NCBI RefSeq assembly: GCF_004210375.1
Contig: NC_134832.1
Span: forward strand, 153,261,592-153,325,591
Reading direction: 5' to 3'
Length of the DNA: 64,000 bases
Source of the DNA: Tachypleus tridentatus
Lineage: Eukaryota; Arthropoda; Merostomata; Xiphosura; Limulidae
Shown here: positions 22,581-34,500 of the stretch, piece after piece
Layout: every line of letters starts with the position of its first letter
Position numbering within the stretch: position 1 is the first letter of the stretch
The notes under the pieces: model-generated
Database searches by the model: none
Seen by the model: the letters and a program-made list of their open reading frames with translations, nothing else
Told to the model about the DNA's origin: nothing
Program-made: the position numbers and the translations under genes

Positions 22581-24022
22581 CTATGGTGTCAAGCCAAAGA
22601 CTATGTCATTGGATTTGTAGATGCACATTATAAATTTTATTGAACTATGATTTTATGAATTTATGTCAATAAGTTTTCTATCAAATTGTAGATTATAATT
22701 AAAATTTTAACATCATACGACAATTTCTTAATTTTAAAGTAAATGTTAAAAAAACCAACAAAATATCAATGTTTGTGATGCCCACATACAAAATCTGAAG
22801 TTTCTAAAAGCCCAAATTACCAATGTTAGAAAGCTAGAATATAAGGTAAGAAATTCATATCTTTTCTATTTTGTGAAATAATATAGTTATTGAGTCAACC
22901 AAAGTGGTCCTGCCCACCTCTTACATTTTTGAAAATGCTTACTTATGTCTACTTTGCCCAGTGAAGTTTATATAACCAATTGAAAGATCAGAATGACCCA
23001 TAGTGGTTTTATCAGCCTCTACGAAGTATTTATGTGGGAAACCCATTCTTTTAATGGTAGATTTCAAGTGAGACACTCGTGAGATCAAAAATTCTTTTAG
23101 ACCTAAGTATAACTTAGTTACTAAGCTTTATAAATTATAGTGGAGTGCTATGGTATTGATATGTAATTTATGATTTTTTTTGGTAATTTAAAAATTTGTA
23201 TGTAAAACATAAAATATTTTGTTTCACATTCTCTATGTGTGAAATTTGAAAGGCTTAGCAATTAATGGCAAGTAGCAAATGAATACAAAGTTCATAACTA
23301 GAAGAGATAGTTGTTTGCTGTACTTTATTTATTGATTTGCATTTTAAGAGAAATAAATGAAATTTAATAACTTGTTTATAAATAGTAGTAATATATATAT
23401 ATATACATGAATAACATAACCAAAATGTGATTGTATTTTATAAAATACTGGTGCACTAGAACACAGCTAAGACAAGTCACATGCATCACATCATTCAATT
23501 TCTGTAACGTTAGACACTGTTAAAAGATCAATGAAATAAAAATATTTTTAGGTATAATGTTACAAAATTTAAGTTATTTAGGCTAAACATTTGTGGTTTC
23601 TTATTCATTATAATTTGTAGTCATTCTAGAATGAAAAAAGCATAATTTTTATTTCTTTCCTGATTTGTCATGGTGGTTGTGAGGTTGATTAAATTTATGA
23701 AACCCATATAGAGATACAGTAGTGAAAATAACAGATAAAATGTAAGTTTTTATTTTAAGAAATGCTCGATAATTATCTGGAGGTTATCAAAAAGTTATAC
23801 ATGTTTCATATGTGAAATTTGACAATTTTCTGAAATATAAAAGTACTTTTAAAATCAAAATTATTTTGCCTGTCAGATAGTCAACATTCAAATATAAAAA
23901 ATTCACAACAATTTATTACAAAATGTTAAAATTAAAAATCCAATACTCTGTGTATAAATGTCTTGTAATGTTGTGGAGGTATGTGTACATTTTAGTTATA
24001 GAAGATTACTTTGGAGAATATA

Positions 24023-24045
24023 GGGTGGGTGGAATCCACCCACCC
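24023..24045. repeat. perfect hairpin, 11-bp arms, 1-nt spacer
   Basis: GGGTGGGTGGA, then A, then TCCACCCACCC. It is G/C-rich in an otherwise AT-rich region. Confidence 0.9.
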
Positions 24046-24582
24046 ATAGCAAAAGGGTTATTATGTATAAAATGCATTTAAATACCACAAACCCATCCTG
24101 TTTCATAGTCACTCTGTGGGGCCTGAAAAACACCTAAACTTCACATCAAAAAAAGTAATTTACATTATGCAAATCACTAATTAAGCCTAACTTGAAATAC
24201 CAGTTTTGATCTTACCTAAGATATGATAGTAGCAAGGGTTTAAAAGTCTGTTTACAATAATATGTTTTCTGATAGTAGGCTTTAGAGGTGAATTTTCTGT
24301 AGTTTACAAGACCATCCAGGGAACTGATAGGGTAAAGACTACTCCTTTCTTGATGCTGCTCACTAGGAATAAAGATTTGGAAAAGACAGGCTTAGCTCCA
24401 TTTAACAGTTTTAATTTTTTATAGTATGAGTGGCTAATGGAATGAGTTCTGTCAGCAGTAATGGTGGTGGTTAATACCTTCCAAGAGTTTAAACTGAGAA
24501 ATTAATAGTTTCCTAAAGAGTAATTAGTGGATGTAAGTTATGAGTGAATGAAGATAGCCTTTATGGACTAAGTGGTCTCTTA

Positions 24583-26285
24583 TTGTCTATGTATGTTGTG
24601 TTCAAGTCATGTGTAGGGTTGTTAATGTTGTACTCATTATTGTTGTCTATGTATGTTGTGTTCAAGTCATGTGTAGGGTTGTTAATGTTGTACTAATTCT
24701 TCTTGTTGTCTATGTATGTTGTGTTCAAGTCATGTGTAGGGTTGTTAATGTTGTACTCATTCTTCTTGTTGTCTATGTATGTTGTGTTCAAGTCATGTAG
24801 GGTTGTTAATGTTGTACTCATTCTTCTTGTTGTCTATGTATGTTGTGTTCAAGTCGTGTAGGGTTGTTAATGTTGTACTCATTCTTCTTGTTGTCTATGT
24901 ATGTTGTGTTCAAGTCGTGTATGGTTGTTATTGTTGTACTCATTCTTCTTGTTGTCACGTATGTTGTGTTCAAGTCGTAGGGTTGTTAATGTTGTACTCA
25001 TTCTTCTTGTTGTCTCATGTATGTTGTGTTCAAGTCGTGTAGGGTTGTTAATGTTGTACTCATTCTTCTTGTTGTCTCATGTGATGTTGTGTTCAAGTCG
25101 TGTAGGGTTGTTAATGTTGTACTCATTCTTCTTGTTGTCTCGATGTTGTGTTCAAGTCGTGTAGGGTTGTTAATGTTGTACTCATTCTTCTTGTTGTCTA
25201 CGTATGTTGTGTTCAAGTCGTGTAGGGTTGTTAATGTTGTACTCATTCTTCTTGTTGTCTACGTATGTTGTGTTCAAGTCGTGTAGGGTTGTTAATGTTG
25301 TACTCATTCTTCTTGTTGTTCACGATGTTGTGTTCAAGTCGTGTAGGGTTGTTAATGTTGTACTCATTCTTCTTCTTGTCTATGTATGTTGTGTTCAAAT
25401 CATGTAGGGTTGTTAATGTACTCATTCTTCTTGTTGTCTACGTATGTTGTGTTCAAGTCGTGTAGGGTTGTTAATGTACTCATTCTTCTTGTTGTCTATG
25501 TATGTTGTGTTCAAGTCGTGTATGGTTGTTATTGTTGTACTCATTCTTCTTGTTGTCTACGTATGTTGTGTTCAAGTCGTGTAGGGTTGTTAATGTTGTA
25601 CTCATTCTTCTTGTTGTCTATGTATGTTGTGTTCAAGTCGTGTAGGGTTGTTAATGTTGTACTCATTCTTGTTGTCTACGTATGTTGTGTTCAAGTCGTG
25701 TAGGGTTGTTAATGTTGTACTCATTCTTCTTGTTGTCTATGTATGTATGTATGTTGTGTTCAAGTCGTGTATGGTTGTTATTGTTGTACTCATTCTTCTT
25801 GTTGTCTACGTATGTTGTGTTCAAGTCGTGTAGGGTTGTTAATGTTGTACTCATTCTTCTTGTTGTCTACGTATGTTGTGTTCAAGTCGTGTAGGGTTGT
25901 TAATGTTGTACTCATTCTTCTTGTTGTCTCATGATGTTGTGTTCAAGTCGTGTAGGGTTGTTAATGTTGTACTCATTCTTCTTGTTGTCTACGTATGTTG
26001 TGTTCAAGTCGTGTAGGGTTGTTAATGTTGTACTCATTCTTCTTGTTGTCTATGTATGTTGTGTTCAAGTCATGTAGGGTTGTTAATGTTGTACTCATTC
26101 TTCTTGTTGTCTATGTATGTTGTGTTCAAATCATGTAGGGTTGTTAATGTACTCATTCTTCTTGTTGTCTATGTATGTTGTGTTCAAATCATGTAGGGTT
26201 GTTAATGTTGTACTCATTCTTGTTGTTGTCTATGTATGTTGTGTTCAAGTCATGTGTAGGGTTGTTAATGTTGTACTCATTCTTC
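24583..26285. repeat. 61-bp minisatellite, about 28 copies
   Basis: A tandem unit of 61 bp containing TGTTGTGTTCAAGTC, GGGTTGTTAATGTTGTACTC and TTCTTCTTGTTGTCTA. The + strand is almost all G and T with few A or C. The outer copies carry CATGTGTAG and the inner ones CGTGTAG, with several short deletions (for example at 25390-25430). Open frames reading LLMLYSFFLLS and similar follow from the repeat and are not genes. Confidence 0.95.
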
Positions 26286-27639
26286 TGAACAAAAACCTAC
26301 AGAGCATAAGTTATTAGAAATAAAGATTTTATTCATTTGGATATTTTGTTTGGGTGTTAATTTTATGGTTAATTTCCCAGAACCTGAAAGGGATATTGTG
26401 TTTGTAAGAACTCCATTACTTCCTTGTTTCTGTGGTCAGATTGGGGATATTAATCATAGTCTGATATTTTTGAAACTCTTGGAGCCCAGAAATTCTACCT
26501 TGCTTTTTCTTACATTTGGTGATTAACAGAACTATTTGGATATTTTTTGCACTCATATTTTTAGTTATATCTTTGTTACCTTTTGACTTAAACGTTTTCA
26601 GATAGTTTCTCATTTGCACAATATTACAGAGTCTTGAGATAGATATTTTGAAAATCTTAATTATCTTTCAGAAAGTTTTGATGGTCTTGATATGAACTAA
26701 GTTGGTTCATCGGGCAGTGTTTCCAATAACTATTTCAAAAGGTAGTTGACTGGTAGATACGGATGCTGTCAATCACTGACTGGCTGTAAAGTCTATGTGA
26801 TGAGCAGCTGTCTTCATACATATTTGTAGTCTCAGTTTGAATAGAAAAGTTCACCATAATATTACATCTCAGCTCTGAATTCTCCACATCTGACTTTTCT
26901 AACATCACAGAATGCTAGAGTATCAACCACATCAAAACACACACTGTGCTTAATTACAAGGAAGAACCTAATATTTGAACCTCCTTCATCCTTGATATAC
27001 TGAAAAAATCAATAAATTTGTAAACCTATCAGAGAAACTTACCTATATCTGAGAATTCTTAGATTCTATACTAAAACCCTTTAAATGATTTTTTATAACC
27101 AACAGAAAAAGCAATTTTTATCTCTGTTTAATTGTTAAAGTCATTGTTTAGTCTTTGTGCTGTTATTTCTTTGTTAGCACAATTGTTTGGCATGTGATGA
27201 ATATATTTTGGTGCTCTGCATGCTAAAAGAACATTTCAAACATATTTTTAAATTGTCATGAATTCCAAATAAATCATATAAGTTTCAGAACATACTATTT
27301 TGATGATGTATGTTTTGTATTATAAAATGTTTGAAAATAACATGAATTCTTTTTCTTGAACATTAAAATTTGTACTAGAATGCAAAATAACTCAAATATT
27401 CATTGACTGCTACAGATCTTTGTATTTAAGAGTATATTATGGGTGTATTAAGAGTGGACAGGTTTCAAGCAATGAACATTTCATTTTGAGTTCTGACCAG
27501 TAAGATAGTTGGTAGTTTGCCATTGTGACCATCATTAACTTAGCAGAAAGCTGATTTATGGACTTTGTTGATCTATTAATCAGTTACGTTCAACCAATCT
27601 TTCTATTTTTATATGTTTTTTGTAGATATTTTCACAGTA
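26286..27639. other. intergenic, nothing recognised
   Basis: AT-rich DNA without recognisable gene, RNA or repeat. Confidence 0.5.
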
Positions 27640-28270
27640 TTATTCCTTTAATATGATAGACATCTTGAGGTACAAAACGTTTTATTTACTTTTTTAATCC
27701 TGAACTGTTCTACATGAAAATTCATCGAATGTGCAAAATAGTGTAAAACATGTAACAAGCTGAATACTGTTTGGTAAGTATTTTTGTAGACAATTAAAAC
27801 TAAATAATTTATTGACCATTCTTTCACGTATGTCATTGGTGTAAATCGGAAAAAGTAAAGGTCCAAGACTGAGCCATGAGATACCAAACTTGTGACGTTA
27901 ATCCAGTTTGACTGAACTCCATTTGTAAAAATACTCTGCTTTCTTCCACCTAGCCACTCTTATATCCAATTAGCTAACCTATACTCCACACCTAAAGAAG
28001 GAATTTTTCAAGACTTTTATGTAGCACCTTCCCAGATGCTTTCTGCAAATCCAGATACACCAAATCTACACCTTTGCCCTCATCTACATAAGCAACCTTT
28101 CCAGAGATTGTCAAAAGATTTGTAAGGCAAGATTTTTCCATGGTGAAATCATGTTGACCATTCAGTAAAGTTATAAACTTTGTTAAATGATTTTACAAAG
28201 TATCTTTTATTACTCTCCAAATCTTTTCCCACAACTGATGTAAGGCTACTATAGAGTTCCTAATAACCAT
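27640..28270 (-). mobile_element. CR1-like LINE fragment, reverse transcriptase
   Basis: On the minus strand, and across frame breaks, it reads FHHGKSCLTNLLTISGKV, then DLVYLDLQKASGKVLHKSL, LANWIKSWLGGRKQ and GVQSNWINVTS. This is the order of the middle reverse transcriptase motifs of CR1/L2-type LINEs; the usual 'DFQKAFDKVPH' block is recognisable but mutated. The YxDD motif is not found. Dead copy. Confidence 0.72.
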
Positions 28271-28719
28271 ACATGTTTGATTATTTCCAGGCACTCTTCC
28301 ACCCTGGACGATACTTATTTGGAGCTGTATAATTGTTAAGTTTTGTCTGACAAGCCAGGAAGATCTGCTGCTGTAGGTTACTTGAGAGATAAATTGGCCA
28401 CCTTACTATTCCAGGGAATCCATAAGTGAGTATCAATTACAGTAGTCATTGTAAGTCAAGAAAACATGGGCTAGGCTGTCTGGTTATAGCACTCTGTGAC
28501 CTGTTGAAAGCCTTGTTGTAAATGAGTATATAGGTTTTGGCCTATTCGAAACTCAAAGTAGAAGCACTTCCATCAAAATTAAGGGATATTTGTGGGTTAT
28601 CAGTCTGTAACTAGCTAGGCTGCTCAGGTGATTGTTACTTGCATTCATCATTTTCATGCTCTAAATTTGTTTATCTTGAACATTTAAAAATTTATCTTTA
28701 AACATTTTCCACATTAGCT

Positions 28720-28960
28720 CTCCTAAACACACAACAGATGATTCTTGTTGCATTCTTTATTTAAACTTGTAACTGAAGTATGTTTATTCTTTACCTCCAT
28801 ATGTAGCTCCTCGAACCTACCTTTCTCTATATCATTAGCCCCTATATGCACATCTGCTAGACCCATTTATTATATTTCTTACTGTCAGTTATATTCTATA
28901 CCTGTGCCCCTGGGTAACATAATCTTATTCTTTTTTAATACTATTTGTATTTTTCAGTAT
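28720..28960 (-). mobile_element. CR1-like LINE fragment, esterase-like part
   Basis: The minus strand reads ADVHIGANDIEKGRFEELHM, resembling the 'VHIGTNDI' block of the SGNH esterase-like domain found in ORF1 of some CR1-type elements. It lies on the same strand and on the correct 5' side of the reverse transcriptase fragment at 27640-28270, so both may come from one internally deleted element. Confidence 0.5.
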
Positions 28961-31337
28961 TTGTAAAGCTAGTTATTCTTTTATTATTTAACCTAAATTA
29001 CCATACATTACAACATTAATAATGTTAACAAATATCAAATTGTTCAACTTTCTAACATCTTTTCTCTTCTGTAGTTCCCTCTTAAAGCTTATAACAGTTT
29101 ACATCTGTTTATACTGTTACTTCTCTGAAAAAATGTCTTACTAAAAATCCAACTACACAAGTTGGAAATCATTAAGCAAAAGGTAACTTGCCTAAGTGTA
29201 TTGAATGATGTAACATCCTACCTGCTGGCGAGCATATTCCATGAAAAGTTTTTACTCATTATGTGCTTTTCCTTATGTTACCTAATATAACCTTGCAGGT
29301 TTCTAATTTTTACGTTTTTAGTTCCTTTTGTAACAATAGATAAAGAAGATACATGAAAAACAAAAAGTATAGTTTTTCTGTGGACCTCTTATTTTTATGC
29401 TTTTGGTTTCTGATAAAATTTAAGCTTCTTTCTTTTCTTCCTAATTATAGTATTAGTATACAAAATATTTTTATTTACTTAAATAATGCATCTAAGAACA
29501 CAATAACACATACAAAGCAGACAATGTCCCATAACTTATAATTTAATTGGCTTTCTTGCTAAGACAAAAATGACTTCAATTTTTTCTGCTGGTCAATCTA
29601 AACACTATGAGATAAACTTCCTAAAGTAAGATGAAATTTACATGTACAGTGCTATCTTGTTTTCAATATATTGAAAATATGGTAACACTGTATGTCATTC
29701 ACATTTTGCTTTCTGATTTGTTATAAATGATGTTGAATGAATGCCGAAGAGAATTATTGGTCATTAGTGAAAAGATGATGCAACAGGTGGGTGGAACCAG
29801 TGGGTCTAATTTTGTAGTTTTTGACCTTGTAAACAAATAAGATTGAAGGCAGTAAAAATTAGACTTTGCCTTAGTAATACCTGTATTCTAATGAGCAAGT
29901 TACTTCTAAGGTCTGTACTTCAGAGACATGTAATAAAAAAAATCATATAAGGGAAAAGACCAAGAGAACTCTCATGTCAGGAATATTAAGTATTTTTTAA
30001 ATATTTAGTTTTAAAACTAAGAACATAAACCTTGTGTAATAAAATTTGTTTTATTAACTGTGTTTTTATGCCAAGTTGATTTTTATACATTGATAATAAA
30101 GTAATTTAATTAAATTTGAAATATATCTGTGTAAAACTGGCCAAAGTTAAACAAAGGAAGTAATAAAGAGAAATAATGGCAGATTACTTAAAAACACTAA
30201 TTTTGATAATTTGGTTATTTTTGTGTTTTGTGATTCTAAACTATTAAGTTGGTTAAAATTTGAAATAACCTAAAATAATTTTGAGAAATCATAATAGCAA
30301 TATTTCTATTACTTAGATAGGTGGAATAATTGAAAACCCAGTAATCTGAAACATGAACTTCACTTTTTTTGTGACACTAATTGCTGATAGTAGATAATTT
30401 ATAATATTAATCAATTCCCTAGCTATGGGTATAAATTAGAATTTTGTTGAAGATATTTTAGGTGATGTTTTCAGTCATGTCACAAATAGAATGTGAAGCA
30501 GAGAGCTCCTTACAATACTACAACTAATATTTTAAATGGTGTAGATAGGTTAATATCATACTTATTGTAATTCTGTTGGTTTTGAGGAGGTAGGTCATCA
30601 GGATGATTGTTAAAAATATTGACCTATTCTAGATGGTCAGTCTTGTGCTTTGTATCATTCATGATGTCTAAGAAAAACTCAACTACATGTACCTGTTCTA
30701 CTATTATTGAGATGCTGCACAAATCAATTAATGGATAACTAATTTGTAGTATTTTAGTTGTGACAAGGCAAAACCATTGTTATATAGAATAATGTCATCA
30801 ATCCTTCTCCAATTTAATTTTTGTGCTTTCAAGGAAGTGCTCATTATTTCTTTTCAATACCTAGATATAATTTCGAAAGGTCTAGTGTTCAGTGGGAACC
30901 TCTAGTGTATTTATAATACAACCTAAATGCATTAGCTAGTATATGAAACATAAGTGTTGTTGAGACCAGGTGGGCAAAACCAATATCAAAATTTATGTAA
31001 CCAAAAATTCAAAAACAAAATTATTATTATTGTTGTATGTTTTTCTCTTTTTAATTTTTAAATTTAGAAATGGTAATCAGATCAAAAGGTTTGTTATATA
31101 AAAAATATGTTGATCTCAATTGTGGTCTTGGCCTGGACAATGTATCTGGTATGAAATATTATTTATTTCTCAGTTGCTAAACATAAAATTTGTTCATATG
31201 CAATGTAGAAGTATGTAGACTTTTCACACGGGCTTAAAATATAATTTTGAAACTTAGAAAATATACAGTAAATATTTACTTGTGTATTGCTTCTTTATGT
31301 TGCTATAAATTCAATTTATAACTGTTTTTCTTTGCAG
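28961..31337. other. upstream of KANSL3 exon 1, nothing recognised
   Basis: AT-rich DNA before the first coding exon. KANSL3 exon 1 begins with a 3' splice site, so a 5' UTR exon and the promoter should lie somewhere upstream, but I cannot place them. Confidence 0.5.
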
Positions 31338-31351
31338 ATTTATTTTCAATC

Positions 31352-31593
31352 ATGCCTACTGATTCCCCAGTAACTTCGGAGTCAGACGATATTCCTGCTG
31401 AACCTACAAAATTAAATCCAATAGAATCATTTCTACATCTGCTTTCTGGGCAAGAAAAGGAACCCAATGTGATTACAATGGACCATTGTTATGCTAAGTC
31501 ATGGAATGCATACCCAGGTGCTGGACATGCAAGACCTGCCAAACTGCTCTTCATGAAAGATGTGCCTCGCCTTCCATTAGTAGATCACACAAG
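31352..31593 (+). CDS. KANSL3: KANSL3 coding exon 1
   Basis: The exon is entered through TTTGCAG at 31331-31337; its first 14 bases are taken as 5' UTR because the ATG at 31352 starts a sequence of the expected length before MDHCYAKSW. No in-frame stop lies between 31338 and the ATG, so an upstream coding start is not excluded. It ends CACACAAG|GTAAGG within a codon (AG|T). The last 23 bases are the seed of the 57-bp array that follows. Confidence 0.88.
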
Positions 31594-34500
31594 GTAAGGT
31601 AACTAGCACTATACACAATATATTGTTCTTCCATTAGTAGATCACACAAGGTAAGGTAACTAGCACTATACACAATATATTGTTCTTCCATTAGTAGATC
31701 ACACAAGGTAAGGTAACTAGCACTATACACAATATATTGTTCTTCCATTAGTAGATCACACAAGGTAAGGTAACTAGCACTATACACAATATATTGTTCT
31801 TCCATTAGTAGATCACACAAGGTAAGGTAACTAGCACTATACACAATATATTGTTCTTCCATTAGTAGATCACACAAGGTAAGGTAACTAGCACTATACA
31901 CAATATATTGTTCTTCCATTAGTAGATCACACAAGGTAAGGTAACTAGCACTATACACAATATATTGTTCTTCCATTAGTAGATCACACAAGGTAAGGTA
32001 ACTAGCACTATACACAATATATTGTTCTTCCATTAGTAGATCACACAAGGTAAGGTAACTAGCACTATACACAATATATTGTTCTTCCATTAGTAGATCA
32101 CACAAGGTAAGGTAACTAGCACTATACACAATATATTGTTCTTCCATTAGTAGATCACACAAGGTAAGGTAACTAGCACTATACACAATATATTGTTCTT
32201 CCATTAGTAGATCACACAAGGTAAGGTAACTAGCACTATACACAATATATTGTTCTTCCATTAGTAGATCACACAAGGGTAGGTAACTAGCACTATACAC
32301 AATATATTGTTCTTCCATTAGTAGATCACACAAGGTAAGGTAACTAGCACTATACACAATATATTGTTCTTCCATTAGTAGATCACACAAGGTAAGGTAA
32401 CTAGCACTATACACAATATATTGTTCTTCCATTAGTAGATCACACAAGGTAAGGTAACTAGCACTATACACAATATATTGTTCTTCCATTAGTAGATCAC
32501 ACAAGGTAAGGTAACTAGCACTATACACAATATATTGTTCTTCTATTAGTAGATCACACAAGGTAAGGTAACTAGTATAATACACAATATATTGTTCTTC
32601 CTTTAGTAGATCACACAAGGTAAGGTAATTAGTATAATACACAATATATTGTTCTTCCTTTAGTAGATCACACAAGGTAAGGTAACTAGTATAATACACA
32701 ATATATTGTTCTTCATTTAGTAGATCACACAAGGTAAGGTAACTAGTATAATACAAAATATATTGTTCTTCCTTTAGTAGATCACACAAGGTAAGGTAAT
32801 TAGTATAATACACAATATATTGTTCTTCCTTTAGTAGATCACACAAGGCAAGGTAACTAGTATAATACACAATATATTGTTCTTCCTCTAGTAGATCACA
32901 CAAGGTAAGGTAACTAGTATAATACACAATATATTGTTCTTCCTCTAGTAGATCACACAAGGTAAGGTAACTAGCACTATACACAATATATTGTTCTTCC
33001 TTTAGTAGATCACACAAGGTAAGGTAACTAGTATAATACACAATATATTGTTCTTCCTTTAGTAGATCACACAAGGTAAGGTAACTAGTATAATACACAA
33101 TATATTGGTCTTTCTCTAGTAGATCACACAAGGTAAGGTAACTAGCACTATACACAATATGTTGTTCATCCTTTAGTAGATCACACAAGGTAAGGTAACT
33201 AGCACTATACACAATATATTGTTCTTCCATTAGTAGATCACACAAGGTAAGGTAACTAGCACTATACACAATATATTGTTCTTCCATTAGTAGATCACAC
33301 AAGGTAAGGTAACTAGTATAATACACAATATATTGTTCTTCCTTTAGTAGATCACACAAGGTAAGGTAACTAGTATAATACACAATATATTGTTCTTCCT
33401 TTAGTAGATCACACAAGGTAAGGTAACTAGCACTATACACAATATATTGTTCTTCCTTTAGTAGATCGCACAAGGTAAGGTAACTAGCACTATACACAAT
33501 ATATTGTTCTTCCTTTAGTAGATCACACAAGGTAAGGTAACTAGCACTATACACAATATATTGTTCTTCCTTCAGTAGATCACACAAGGTAAGGTAACTA
33601 GTATAATACACAATATATTGTTCTTCCTTTAGTAGATCACACAAGGTAAGGTAACTAGTATAATACACAATATATTGTTCTTCCTTTAGTAGATCACACA
33701 AGGTAAGGTAACTAGCACTATACACAATATATTGTTCTTCCTTTAGTAGATCACACAAGGTAAGGTAACTAGCACTATACACAATATATTGTTCTTCCTT
33801 TAGTAGATCACACAAGGTAAGGTAACTAGTATAATACACAATATATTGTTCTTCCTTTAGTAGATCACACAAGGTAAGGTAACTAGTATAATACACAATA
33901 TATTGTTCTTCCTTTAGTAGATCACACAAGGTAAGATAACTAGTATAATACACAGTAGAGTGTTTTTTATTTACTAGATCCCACAAGTTAAGGTATCTAG
34001 TACTTGCACAATATATTGTTTTTTCTTTCTTTAGTAGATTGCACAAGGTAAGGTAACTAGTGTAATATACAACAGATTGTGTATTATACAATCTCAACGG
34101 GTGTTGTGAACATTGTATCTGATACTGGTGTTTGGGTATAGTGCTCACGAAACCCTGGCATTACTGCTGCAGTATCCTTATTTGGCATTGTAGTTCATCT
34201 CCTCACAGGGCTCCATGGTGGATGGGCACCTTAATATTCATTTTTTATTATGGATCCTCCAATTACAAATCTTAATAGAAGAGTGAAAAACCAGTCTGTA
34301 AGTAAACGATCACTTATTGAAAATTCTGAGCAGCAATCCTCACCATCTTTACCACCTGTTGTACATCATTTTTTTATACTACATTTTCTTTCAGACAAAC
34401 CTTTATGGCAAATGTCTCCCTTTTTCATTCAGAAGGGACTAGAAGGACTTGCTGGTTTTCCAAAGTCACTAAAGAAGCTTCGATCTGGTGACATATTGGT

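Larger units (their letters stand above)
20623..24582. other. intergenic with LINE trace
   Basis: AT-rich, about 4 kb. The only recognisable coding trace is a CR1-like reverse transcriptase fragment at about 22440-22580. A (TA)n run lies near 23390 and an 11-bp perfect hairpin at 24023-24045. No gene was recognised. Confidence 0.5.

Noticed and set aside
24609-26317. Small open frames with LLMLYSFFLLS-type repeats that could look like membrane proteins
   Set aside because: They are frame readings of the 61-bp repeat; the hydrophobic look follows from T-rich DNA.
31594-31598. The alternative donor AAG|GTAACT five bases downstream of the exon 1 donor
   Set aside because: It would include an in-frame TAA at 31595, while the donor at 31593 joins exon 2 in the correct frame.
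31551-34148. An 865-codon minus-strand open frame with a 19-residue repeat
   Set aside because: It is the 57-bp minisatellite read in a stop-free frame. The + strand explains the unit as the KANSL3 exon 1 end plus intron, and there is no unique protein sequence apart from the worn edge.
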